A DNA stretch of 64,000 nucleotides from assembly GCF_010093535.1 (NCBI RefSeq), contig NW_022985167.1, forward strand, positions 1,802,174-1,866,173, read 5' to 3'. The translations under genes were made by a program, and so were the position numbers. A model generated the notes under the pieces. That model saw only the letters and a program-made list of their open reading frames with translations. It was not told the DNA's origin and searched no databases. Numbering within the stretch: the first letter of the stretch is position 1; every line of letters starts with the position of its first letter. The stretch is from Lindgomyces ingoldianus. Taxonomy: Eukaryota > Ascomycota > Dothideomycetes > Pleosporales > Lindgomycetaceae. This document shows, one piece after another, positions 20,320-30,901 of the stretch.

Positions 20320-21692
20320 CTTGGAATCTCTCCCATAGTTCTCTACCAATGATAAGGGAGCTCGGTCTGCTATCTTCGGAAACCCTTCCTTTCGAGTGCC
20401 CAATCTTTCATTTGTTGTGTTTCATATGAAGACATTCGCTCATTGCACCGCTCTAGCTAAAGGCAGGGGTACGCTAAATTTTGGTTTCTTCTGGTTTCGA
20501 ATTTCTCGTCCGACACTCCTTCAATCATTTCCCCCCCACTAGGTCTCTTTCTTTCGAACCTCACGCATCTTTATTCGTTGTTGAGATTAAGGGTAGCGTT
20601 CTGACTTGTTTCTATTGTCGCGCGTGCATTTTTATCGACCTATATGTATTCTTCTGCTGTGTGTGGTAGGAGGTTGACCCCTTGCGCCTTGCAACATGTT
20701 TGTTAGATAGAATCCATGCACTTGCTTAGGATCCAATTTCGCAATATACATCTTCCAATGCTGCCGTAACGAGTGAGTGCTGAATTAGTTTGTTACCACA
20801 TTTGTCTCCCATCAACACATGATAATGCTATACTTCGGAAGTTTCCTAACTACATCAACACGGTGTAAGGAAAGGCGGACTCCAACATTAGGCTCTCGCA
20901 TTACCCGTGCCCCTCTCTTATCGCCTTTGATTATAGGGAATATATAATATACATATTGAACCTGTCTACCTACACCTTCACTTATCTCTTCCCCATGTAG
21001 AACTTCATTCCAAGATTCCTTAAACTACTTGTAATCAAAGGTGGTATAGTCACTAGAGAATCCGACTCTCCCTCAAACGCAGCTGCAATGTAGTGAACGA
21101 AAGCCTCAAAACCTTCGCTTACTACTTAAGGCCTGTAATTTGTTATAGTGCAAGAGTACACTTCCCTGTCACAATTTGAACTCACAAGGGTGTAGCGGGA
21201 GCCAGTTAGCCCCACTCTCCCGGCTAGCAGTAGCAACTCTCAATCCTAGAATACGTTTGCTAGTGCTAGACATAAATTAAAGGAGCGCTAGAACAGGCTC
21301 GTAGCTCTGAAGGTTAGCGCTTGCGCCATGTGATAGTCTTATTATAGTTGAGGATTTAATAAAATAGTACGGCTATATATATGCGCTTTGTTCGAAAACT
21401 CTTCCTTGTGTGTAACTTTGAAGCTTGTTACGATAAGGAGGCTCAACGGCATTAGTCGTGTACCTACTAAGCCAAGGCCCAAATCTGCCTTGCATCTGCC
21501 AATAAGAGCCAATATCGAGAGGTTGAGAGGGGTAGTGCATCAGGCCGTGTCCGTGTCCGTCGTCCCTGGCGCCTATGCCAAGGAAACGAGGCTGTGACTT
21601 TGACATCAGACATCAGACCCGCAGTCTTCGTAGCGATGCGAACTTATTCATGATTCTGCTAGCTCAATATTCCTGTCGACTTGTTCATTGCC
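20320..21692. other. 1.37-kb intergenic region
   Basis: Mostly AT-leaning, non-repetitive sequence with no open frame of coding character. The GTGTCCGTGTCCGTCGTCC stretch near 21550 is a short simple repeat. No tRNA fold was recognised. Confidence 0.4.
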
Positions 21693-24229
21693 ATGCCAGA
21701 TCCACTCTCGATAGCTGCGAGCTCTTTCGCCGTTGTCGGCGTTGCCGACTTCGTGTTACGAGCAAGCATCGAGTGTTGTCGATTCCTTTCCGAGATTAAA
21801 GATGCGCCAGATGAAATTAGCAGACTACAAATAAGTATCAAGGAGAACAAGCAACTCGTCAATGCCTTGAAAACCCACCTAAACGATCTGCGAGACCCTG
21901 CGTCATTGATATCCTTCTCCGCCGTTGAATTGAATCAAGCATTTGATGGGTTCAATACGTCTGTCAGAGCTTTGAAACGCGAGCTGAACAATCTACTAGG
22001 TTTGGAGAAAAGACACAACGGGGTCGATAAAACGTGGGGAAGAGTCAAGTGGCTCCTTGATGAGCGGAAAGTCCGCAAATCACTAGAAAAGTTAGAATGG
22101 TCGAAGTCGACGTTGAGCGTGTCCCTGTCGCTCGTTGAAGGGTTTGTTGATTCACTCACCATTCACTTATTAGCTCCACTCGTGCTGACTTTTGCATTTT
22201 ATGAACAGGAGACGATCTGCCATTAGCCAGAAGGTGTTAGAGAATGTGGTCCAGCAAAACTTTCAACGAATCACATCAACGATGAGTATGCAACTACAAG
22301 AGCTGTCAGTAGTAAGAGACGGTGAAGAGAAAATGCTGGGAGAGCAAGAAAATATCAGGCTTCAATCAACGCAGCAACTCAAAAAGATAGGTCTGATACG
22401 GAAAGACCAACTCAAAGCCAGTCGGATTGATCAAATGGAGCATGCTAAGACCAGAGGAATTATTACAGAAGGCCACCGGAAAGTCATGAATGCCATCTCC
22501 AAGCTTCAGGACTCACGAACCACCCTTTCTAAAGCTCCTATCATAGCAAGAAAGACCAACCGCGAGATCTACTTCATTGGGGAACGTCGAGAATCCATTT
22601 TAACTCCCCTCCTCCTTATGAAAGATCATGTCCGATGGGCTGTTCTTCATGTTGCCTCCTGTCATGCCGAGAGGATCTCGCCGAAGCATCTATTTTGGCT
22701 ACGGTCGGAATTCGATAGTCTTATATCGTCGGCGACTCAAGAAGCTGCCGCCATCTGTCCAGGCTCTACAGCCATGCCATTTGATCAATGGAACTATTCT
22801 ACAGGGTCGACTCCATTTTCCGACACAGGTGTACCCCTAGGCGCTCCCATTTCTAGAGATGATTTTGAGGATGAAGGCCATTCAAGAGCAACGATAATAG
22901 GACATCATGGAACAGCTCATCGGAGACGATTTCGTTTCGATCATCAGGTCTTCTCATCTAGCTCCCCCGCTGGGCAGCTTCATATGACGGTCCCTCTTAT
23001 TTCTAACGTTCCAAATGTTACCTACAATATGGATGAAGCGCGCCTTTCGTTCATTCCATCTATTGGAATTTGTTCCACCTCAATCGATGCTCGTTTCGTC
23101 AAATCCATGAATTATGGGCCAGAACCGAGACTGTACGTACAGCTCAACGCTTTTCGCCTTGTCGAAGACTTGGGTCTACACAGGACACTTTTTTGTAATG
23201 GCACCCTTGAAGAAATTGATGCCGCCTTTCGAAGTGGAATTGTATCTCCGTATGATCGAACTGAAACAGGGGAAATCGCATCTCTCCGGGTGAGTTCTCT
23301 ACGACCACTAGTTTAATTATAAGTAAGGTTGCTTGTTGTTGACCTTGTTTCCTACAGTATGCAGCCAGATATATTCGTCCGGAGGTGCTACAATATCTTG
23401 ACAATCAAGGGGTAGGGCCTGTGGCCCTGAAGTAAGTATTTTCAAACAAGTCAAATAAAAGCTAACAGATGCCAGTGGGGAACTAGACGCTCTGGATGGA
23501 CTCTGGGACGGTATCCAAGGCTTATGTTCTGAAATGTCTTCTATTGAATTATTTTACCAGACGCTCTCTTACTTCGATGAAAAAACGACAACATTCAACT
23601 CATCTCACTCCGAATCTCTGTTACACGCGGTATGTTGGCATCCAGAACTAAGTTTCCCAGAGAAGTACATACGGGTGGTAAGGACATGGATGGAATTTCT
23701 GATACGAAATGGCTACGATTTTGAGGTACGCGATAAATGGGGCAGGACACCATTACTTGATCACGTGATGGGGATAGGAGGAAGAAGTCTGGCAACCGTT
23801 CGTCTTCTTCTAGAATTTGGCGTGAATTTGGATGCGGCTGATTTAGACGGGCGCAACGCCATACATGCTGCAATGTACTCTAACATTAGGTTGGGTGAAC
23901 GTATGTTACCCGAGGTTCTTGAAGAAATGCTCAGCTTATTGATCGAAGCCGGAGTTGATCTTCACCACCGCGATAAATGGGGAGATACCCCATCATATAG
24001 CGCTCGATACGATCACAAATGCTGGGCTGCGTGGTGCAGAGCATTGGAACGAAATGGAAGGAAGATTGATGAAGTTGTCCAGGAGGATGAGGAATTGTGG
24101 CTTCTGGAGGAAAGCAGTGAAGAGGAAGACAGCGATGAGGAAGATAGCGATGAGAAAGATAGCGATAAAAAAGACAGCAATAAGGAAGACAGCGATGAGG
24201 AAGACAGCGATGAGGAAGATGGCGATTAG
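21693..24229 (+). CDS. HeLo-like domain and ankyrin-repeat protein with acidic repeat tail
   Basis: Exons 21693-22141, 22209-23289, 23358-23431 and 23476-24229 give 785 residues. The N-terminus (MPDPLSIAASSFAVVGVADF, then SEIKDAPDEISRLQISIKEN) is a HeLo-like domain as found at the front of fungal NLR-like (STAND) proteins. A coiled-coil region follows (about residues 150-250), then an unassigned middle. Ankyrin repeats lie at about 615-715 (DKWGRTPLLDHV, LEFGVNLDAADLDGRNAIHA, LIEAGVDLHHRDKWGDTP). The last 40 residues are tandem Asp-Ser-Asp-Glu-Glu-Asp units. No nucleotide-binding domain is present, so this is not a full NLR; it has sensor repeats joined directly to a putative membrane-active or signalling head. 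Self/non-self recognition or death signalling is an inference from the architecture. The start at 21693 has a good context (GCCATGCC). Confidence 0.8.
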
Positions 24230-24260
24230 GAAGACAGTGATCATGAAGACAGTCGTCAAG
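24118..24260. repeat. 15-bp tandem repeats encoding an acidic tail, running past the stop
   Basis: Degenerate copies of a GAYAGCGATGAGGAA unit encode the Asp/Ser/Glu tail of the preceding gene. The repeat continues about 30 bp beyond the TAG at 24227-24229 (GAAGACAGTGATCATGAAGA), so the stop arose inside the array, probably from GAG or CAG. Confidence 0.85.
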
Positions 24261-24974
24261 AAGATAAAATAGAGGAAAAAAGTAAAACAGAAAAATTCAA
24301 GAAATAAGTCAAGGAAAAGAAAGCAAAGATGAAGAAGGTGGTGAAGACAAAACCATCTCAGGAGATAGGAATGAACTAGAGTAGTAAACGAAGCAGCATA
24401 GCTCTATCTTATCTTATCAACTTTAATGCAATGCTAGGTACTCTCTTGTACTAAGCAAAGGAAGTGCATAAAGTAGTTGCGGTTTACTAGACATAAAAGG
24501 TGGGATGCGAAGACTTTCACTCGCGAGTGCAGCCACTTTCGAAGGGAACGGGAAGACATTTTCTCTTGCGGCTGGATAAGCCTCGCCGCTTCACTGGACT
24601 GAAGACTTCCAGACGAGTCTAAATTAACTACGTTCCCGGCTCTATTTCCTACCCTCTTTCCCCTCTCCGTTCACTACTTCTTCGAAAGCCTTCGCCCATC
24701 ATCCAGCCTTCCGTTTTCGTCTCGCTGACTTTCCAAACCCTGTCGCCCTTCCGCTGAACTCAATCAACCTCTGCCATTCTCAGGTGAATCGCTGCCAGAC
24801 TCGGAATTGTTTTTCGTTTCCCCTCTATATCAGTCGCATCTGCTGTGAAGGTGGTGACTACTTTTTTAGGCTTCTTTATCGTTGAGCGCCTGGGCCGCTG
24901 AATTCCATTAATTGTAGGCGCTGTCTGCCAAGCCTGGTTATTAATCTTCGCTTCCACTGGAGCTGCAAGCCCAC
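24230..24974. other. Intergenic region
   Basis: The first 150 bp are A/G-rich, a decayed continuation of the acidic-tail array. The rest has no coding signal. The other exons of the sugar transporter relic at 24975 are not present here. Confidence 0.4.
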
Positions 24975-25290
24975 GTGATGGTTATCGCTGCATCCATACT
25001 CATCATATTGTTCGCCATGACCTGGGGCCTTTTCTCATGGGTGGTTATAGGGGAAACGGTTCCGCTCAGAACACAGGCGAAGCAGGCGTCTCTTGCAGCA
25101 GAATTTAACGGGTTAAGTAAGATCCGTGGTATTCCTAGTCGGCGTTTTCTTGTTTGAGACCAAGTCGCTGTCTCTCGAGAATGTAGACGCCATGTACTCC
25201 GGTCTAATACTCAAGCCATGGAAAAGAAACGGATGGGTGCCAGTTAGATATACTGATAAGAACACGCAATCTTGTGTACTAGAATTGACA
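24975..25290 (+). pseudogene. MFS sugar-transporter relic (3' part only)
   Basis: Two pieces of the C-terminal half of a hexose/alpha-glucoside-type MFS permease lie head to tail in different frames. The first (24978-25100) reads TWGLFSWVVIGETVPLRTQA then KQASLAAEFNG, matching the TWGP...V-GE-PLR-RAKQASLA block. The second (25126-25290) reads FLFETKSLSLENVDAMYSG, the ETK-L-LE-VD block near the end of the family. About 30 residues that should lie between them, including one membrane helix, are missing, and the N-terminal two thirds of the gene are absent upstream. It is therefore a truncated, internally deleted pseudogene. Confidence 0.8.
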
Positions 25291-25910
25291 ACCTTCAATT
25301 CTGGATGGGGTGGGGTATCGGCATGGAGGGATCCTTGATCGGTTCGAGAAGGGCACTGAGAGTAGCCGTGATAGTGAGGCGCATCTCATGTACCTCTCAC
25401 CCCTGCCCATCCGGACCACATAGATCAAGCCGGAAACGATAAATAAGTGTAAGTAGTAGGTAGGGAAGGTTTCCTTGTCAAAGTGCCCTTCGTTCATGAT
25501 GAGAGGCTAATTTGGGGTAGTTCTTCAATATAATAGGGCGAATCAAGGCCATAGAAAAGAAGGGTATGGTCGAGAACATATTGTAAATACATATTGAGCA
25601 AAAATCTGAAAAGAATTTGATGAAATGCGATGAACAGGTGCAGGTTGAAACCCCAGCGGCGATCCGGAAGCCAAAAACTCGTCGCTGCTAAAAATAGTCC
25701 AAACCTATAGAACGCCCGTGGCGCAGCAACAGTGGCTGTCATTCGTACGCGCACACGTCAGCCCAGCCAATGCAGCGCACGGATCTGGTGATCGCCAGGG
25801 ATAAACATTGAACATCTTCCTGCCAACTTTCAGCCTCTCTGTAACCTAACTATCTCATCAACCACTTCACGCGCTCGTTAAAGCACGCATATTACTTTAA
25901 CGGCATCGAC
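25291..25910. other. Intergenic region upstream of the M50 peptidase
   Basis: No coding signal. The 120 bp before the ATG at 25911 are pyrimidine-rich with CTAACTATCTCATCAACC, a plausible leader. Confidence 0.4.
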
Positions 25911-26896
25911 ATGGCTCCGGTAGTGCCTCTGCCCGATCGTCGCGATCTCGCGAAGCTCGCTAGACGGGCTCTTGTCACAGCCGGCCCCGCACTAGCGCAG
26001 CCGCATCTGCATCACCTTTCGCGTCGTGGGTTGTCAGTAAATCACACCCAGGGCGTGACGCTGGGGGTTATTGCGGCGTATGTTGTTATTATTGCGTTGC
26101 TTTGGAATCTACCGTATGTGCGATGGGTGTTGTGGCCGTTTAAGGTGAGTTTCGTCAAGAAGGCCGAAAATTGATATATGTCTTGGCATTCGACTGACCA
26201 AGAGAACAGATGCTGGTCATCGCGTTTCATGAATTTGGACATGCTATCACGGCGTGTTGTACTGGTGGGCGAGTGGAGTCTATTTCCTTGGATCCACATG
26301 AGGGCGGCGTGACACATATGCGAGGTGGCATCCAGGCTATTACTCTTCCTGCCGGCTACCTCGGATCTTCTCTCGTCGGAGCACTACTCACGTTCTGTGG
26401 ATTCAATATTGTCGCTAGCAAGATCGCGAGTATTACCCTAGGAGTCTGCTTTTTGTTGACCCTATGGTGGGCGCGAAAGGATTGGCTCACCATCGTCACC
26501 ATTCTTCTCGCCGTCGGTTTGCTTGTCGCATGTTGGTTCATCAAGCACGCCGAACCGCTTCGATTCGTCGTCGTACGTACCCTCAACCGGTCCCCTACTC
26601 TCCCTTCTAACAGCCACATCTAGCTCTTCATCGGTGTTATGTCCTCCCTCTACAGCGTTTGGGATATCTGTGACGATCTCATCTTGCGAAAAGTCAACTC
26701 GTCAGATGCAAGCGTCTTCGCCAAGCGCTACGGAGGCTCTTCTCAGTGTTGGGGTATTATTTGGTCGTTGATCTCGCTATTCTTGATGATTTGTGGGATT
26801 TTGGCGGGCTTGGCGGCGTTTAAGCAGAGTTTTCAGCAGCAGGAGGATGATTCAAAGCATATTATCCCTACGGTTAAGATGCTTTTGAAGGTTTAA
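25911..26896 (+). CDS. M50B-like membrane metalloprotease
   Basis: A polytopic membrane protein of the site-2-protease-like family. Exons 25911-26144, 26210-26572 and 26624-26896 give 289 residues; the introns are GT-AG (GTGAGT...AACAG and GTACGT...ACATCTAG). The zinc-binding signature HEFGH is at about residues 85-89 in AFHEFGHAITACCTGG. It is followed by SISLDPHEGGVTHMRGG and a PAGYLGSSLVGALL helix, as in the fungal M50B-like family. Several more helices follow (TLGVCFLLTLWW, TIVTILLAVGLLVACWF, LFIGVMSSLYSVWDICDDLI, a late LFLMICGILAG). Proteolysis inside a membrane is inferred from the motif; the second zinc ligand (often NPDG in S2P) is not obvious, though VWDICDD lies in the equivalent region. 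The substrate is unknown. This is the last intact gene before the degenerate zone. Confidence 0.88.
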
Positions 26897-27177
26897 GATT
26901 GAATTGGTGGGATCCATTTGGTTGGGCTGGACTTGGGGCAATGGCTAATGGTATACCCTTTTCCTTAATATTACTCCGAGAATGAAGTGCTCATTCCGTC
27001 CCTTCAACGAATATACTACTAATCCAACCGACCTAGGTCTGAATTGAAGACCTGTTCTTAGACTTCTCATGATATATTCCTCTGAAAACTGTTCGGCTGA
27101 TCGCCAAATCCCGCGGAAATGCGATAAACACCGCTAGATGAAACATTTTAGAAAGGATTGATTAAAATATGTTCTCC

Positions 27178-28000
27178 TAGCGTCTTAGGGCACAGTCATC
27201 CCTTCTGGCCATCCTCACAAGAACCGGCACATCGCAACGGAAGCAGTGGATACTACCACACTCAGCTTCAAAGAAAGGCCAAACCACTGTGTCAGCTGTA
27301 GCATGTGCTACATTGTTTGTCTTCGTCATATTGGACCGCTCCTTCAATTGACATGTTGTGGCTCTGTAAATCGCCTCCTCGGACATGAGAGCCCCAGTTC
27401 TCTTTAATAGCCTTTTAGCAACCTCAGCTGTCTCAGTCTTCCCAGCACCCTTGTATGTCTTAGATACCTTGTTCATCATCAGAGCGCAGATAATCTCGAA
27501 ACACTTGTCTGTCTAGGCGCGCCTATCTTTGCTCGCTCTCAATTAGTCCACGTATTCTTGGAGACCGCCTGTGACCCCCTGCGGACACACTTTTCCTCAT
27601 GAATCTGATTTCAAGTCTCTTTCTGCATTGTTTTTTCTGTATTAAGTGTTGTTTGCAGACGCTCTTCTCTTGCTCTGCGCGGACTAGCTCCGATTTGCTC
27701 ACGGAAAGGGTGTTCTAGACTGTCTTCAACTTAGAACCTGTTGTCTTGTAGTGGCTTTTCGCAGTGCCTAGTTGTCTCTTCCTCTTGTTCTGCCCTTCTT
27801 ACTCAGTGGCAAGTCTTTTCTGGGCTAAGGCCATGGTCTTCGGTCGATGCTTTTGGAAGAGGTTGCTAACTGGAGAGGAAGATTAAGTAGAATTGCAATG
27901 CTAGAGATGGTGCTAAAGCACCTTTGGGAACTCTGGATCGAGCTTTGCGGTTTTCCATCTAGGAGCTTCGGTCCTGTTTGGCTCTGCTAGGCGCTTTGCT
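27178..28000 (-). pseudogene. Degenerate coding relic with RIP-type stops
   Basis: On the minus strand a coding-like stretch runs from about 28000 to 27178, broken by in-frame TAA/TAG codons at places where Gln would fit. It includes a basic helical part (SELVRAEQEKSVCKQHLIQK), then RLDRQVFRDYLRSDDEQG, then a 100-codon open end (MMNKVSKTYKGAGKTETAEV). The family was not recognised. The pattern of CAA/CAG-to-stop changes points to RIP of a repeated gene, probably transposon-borne. Confidence 0.5.
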
Positions 28001-28368
28001 GGTGGTGCTATCGCGGGGTTTTGGAGCTTGTTAGAGTGAGTATGGGAGTAAGAGGACTGAAGAGTTAGAGGTGTTTCTTTTTTTTTTAGGGGGGGAAGAC
28101 TTAGAACTTACTTAAGCCTCGAATTACCCTTATTAGAAGTGGCTGACGTGCGCTCGGCGAAGAGATAAAGGAGGAGTTGAAGGATTATGCCTGGCCTATC
28201 TGAAATGTTTGTAGTTACAGAGATCTCAAAGCTCTAGTTACCTGATACTACTTTCAACCACGCTGCCTAAAGATAGTGGTGGCCTTAGGTCACATGACGG
28301 GTTCACCTAGTACTATATAAACCCGTAGTTGCCCTCTAGCAATAAAATCCAGCTCCTCGTGCCTTAAG

Positions 28369-28637
28369 GTCTGGAAACGGTTAATCATCTCGAGGAAAGC
28401 GTACAAGGGATCAAAATACAGGAGCATGAGCACAAACATGACAAAGCTCCGGCGCTCAAAGACTGCCAGGTCTGTGTCGAAACTAAGATAAAGAAGTAGA
28501 TTAGTTGACGCCCATCACAATTAGCCTCTACGCGTCCATTTCATCGCATTGGCATCGACCTTATTCAACTCTGCCCCGCAGGCCAGCGCTGCTACAATGG
28601 AGATCTATACAGCCTTCATACAGTAGATGAGTATACC
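28369..28637 (+). mobile_element. Copia-type integrase fragment, left arm of a palindrome
   Basis: Read on the plus strand this arm encodes a GAG-pre-integrase/integrase fragment: LKDCQVCVETKIKK then RPFHRIGIDLIQLCP then CYNGDLY and VDEYTKWHE, typical of Ty1/Copia polyproteins (zinc-binding Cys, then the first Asp of the DDE core). In-frame TAG and TGA stand where the right arm has TAG and CAACTG forms, consistent with RIP. It pairs with the arm at 28718-28986. Confidence 0.8.
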
Positions 28638-28717
28638 AAATGGCATGAGACACAGCTGCTCCACCATGAATCGGAGTATATCTGGCACTAGTACGGCGGA
28701 CGATTTATGGTGGAGCA

Positions 28718-28986
28718 GGTATACTCATCTACTGCATGAAGGCCGTATAGATCTCCATTGTAGCAGCGCTGGCCTGTGGGGCAGAGTTGAATGAGGTCGA
28801 TGCCAATGCGATGAAATGGACGCGTAGAGGCTGATTGTGATGGGCGTCAACTGATCTACTTCTTTATCTTAGTTTCGACACAGACCTGGCAGTCTTTGAG
28901 CACCGGAGTTTTGTCATGTTTGTGCTCAAGCTCCTGTATTTGATCCCTTGTACACTCTGCTCGAGATGATTGACCGTCTCCATACC
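28718..28986 (-). mobile_element. Copia-type integrase fragment, right arm of a palindrome
   Basis: The reverse complement of this 269-bp stretch matches the left arm at 28369-28637 over its whole length with scattered transitions (for example ATCAGTTGACG against ATTAGTTGACG). The 80-bp spacer contains a second short inverted pair (CTGCTCCACCAT / ATGGTGGAGCAG), so the structure is an inverted duplication with a small central deletion on one side. Confidence 0.8.
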
Positions 28987-29238
28987 TGGGTGACCCATGA
29001 GCTTGTGAGCTCTGTAACTGAAAATATGAAATGAACTAGCAGTCTAACTGGCGTTAAGAAACATTCTAAATCTCCGCGCAACATGACAGATTCTAACGCT
29101 AATAGGTACGTAGACGCAACCGTATGTTAACGCTGTTTCAGATGGACGCTTCTAGTATGAAGATTTAAGGGCAAGTAAGTTAGGATTTTGTAATGACCTT
29201 TTATTTTCCCTGCTTAAAAAGAGTAATTATCACCGACA

Positions 29239-29875
29239 CTATACCATTCCTAGCCTGGACTTAAGAATTGCCCAGGTACATAAATGCCTAATCTTTACGC
29301 TAGTTTGCTTCTTGCCAGTCCCACTAAGTATTTCAGTCGTAGAAAGGTCCTCGCTGTATGGCTTTAAAGCCTCGATGCGTGAACCGAACTTATTATGCAA
29401 GGAGCTCAAGACCTATTTAATCACGGTCGGATTGCTTTTGTGCATGTTATTCATATCTGGAGACGAGATTAAGTAGAGAGCATGATAGCACTCGTAGGTG
29501 TTGCTATGGTTTGCCTTCTCTGTGGTGAGGGAACGTTTAGTGTCTCCTTTGGCTTTTAGCCTAACCTCTACGCTCTTGGTGAGGGTATCCTTAATATTCT
29601 TGTATTCCTTCGCGTTGAGTTGTCCCATTTTGAGTTATAGCTTTGTTACCCCATGAGCTTCCTTCTTGATAGCAAGCTTACGCTTCACCTTATAGATGGA
29701 TACCGGACGATTTTTTACAATTAGGTCTCTAACCTAAGATACAAATGAGCAAAACAAATTGAAATGACTCTAGGGTTTTACGTACCGCTTGGAATTCTAG
29801 ATTAAGTTTCAATTTCTTAGCATCTAGAGGCCTGTTCAAGTTGGGTTCGGCCTTGCGCTTCTTTAGAGTCGACAT
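29239..29875 (-). pseudogene. Unidentified two-exon gene inactivated by RIP-type stops
   Basis: Minus strand: exon 1 29875-29786 (MSTLKKRKAEPNLNRPLDAK onward), a good intron (GTACGT...ATCTTAG), then exon 2 from 29733. The frame continues to about 29239 with only two internal stops: TAA at 29637-29635 and TAG at 29415-29413. Both are single C-to-T changes away from Gln codons. Between and after them the frame stays open and coding-like (ECYHALYLISSPDMNNMH; SSLHNKFGSRIEALKPYSED). The product, about 190 residues, is basic at its N-terminus and was not recognised. It may be a host gene caught by RIP leakage or a transposon accessory gene. Confidence 0.65.
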
Positions 29876-30901
29876 CGTGGAATTGCGAACTATACAATGC
29901 TGGCCCACTTACGATATCGAGTCTAAATTGTTAATGGGGTGGTAGATTAAGATAAGAGTGAAGAAGTAAAAGGAAGAGATCTTGTTAAGGTATGCGAATT
30001 GACGGCCAGATCAAACTAAATAGATATTTAAAGCGATATCTAGGGTTATAACTATAGCCTTACGAAGGCATAAGTTATAAGAGGAGTTATGTATTTTAGA
30101 TTAAGGGTCTAAGGAGTTATATCATTGATATAGTAATAATAGATGCTAAGCCTAAGGTTGATTAGGTAGCCTATTGTAGAGCCTTCCGGATTACACATTC
30201 TTTTGATGATTTTAACTCCTCGACTGCGAATGTCGATCGGCTGGCTGCTGCCCTTCGGAGAATGTGATTATTCAATGATTGTGATGGATCAAGCCTCCGG
30301 ATGACTGCGGCTTCCATCAGTGCTTGGCACCGACAGGGGCGGCGGTCTACCCGCAGGTGATCAGTACCTGCAAGTGCTTAAAAAGGGGTATGCTAATCGT
30401 TAGAGCAGCACTATGAAAATCTCCACTCTAATTAAGTTTGATAATTACAGCCTTTGAGACATTTTCCCTAAGGACACGGGTATTAAATTATTGTGTGGGC
30501 ACCAGTTTCGGTACCTCAATGCATCCTCTTGGCACCTGAAACTACCCCTTTAGGTAAGGCCTTACCTGAGTAGGCTTAGGTTTATGCCTGAGGGAGCTTG
30601 AGCCAGTGCCTGCACGTGCTCTACCTGCCGATTCCGAACACTGGCTTCCACAAAGGGACTTAACGTAAAGAATGCCGGTGATAATGTTGGACTTGAATTA
30701 TTTCTGAAAGGAGCGACTATCCAGCACTATAGAATAAAAGCCACAAAACGACTAACGACATTGAAACATTTGGCAGAATTTTTTGTGAGGGAACCCTGGC
30801 GGAAGAGCCTTCCGCAAGCTGATTGTCTGCAAGGGCGAACGTACGAATGTCCAGTACCTTCTAGCATTAACAGAGCACCCGAAACTTTCCTCCACCAGCA
30901 T
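29876..30901. other. 1-kb stretch without a recognisable gene
   Basis: 29876-30180 is AT-rich with TA-dense runs, as in RIP-affected DNA. 30190-30700 is nearly balanced in composition, with no coding frame and no recognised repeat. Confidence 0.35.

Noticed and set aside
21170..21260. Possible structured RNA (GGGAGCCAGTTAGCCCCACTC region)
   Set aside because: The short stems do not form a tRNA cloverleaf and no RNA family was recognised.
23955..24272. Lys/Thr/Ala/Met/Arg repeat frame overlapping the ankyrin gene, and a hydrophobic frame on the other strand
   Set aside because: Both are other-frame readings of the 15-bp acidic-tail array.
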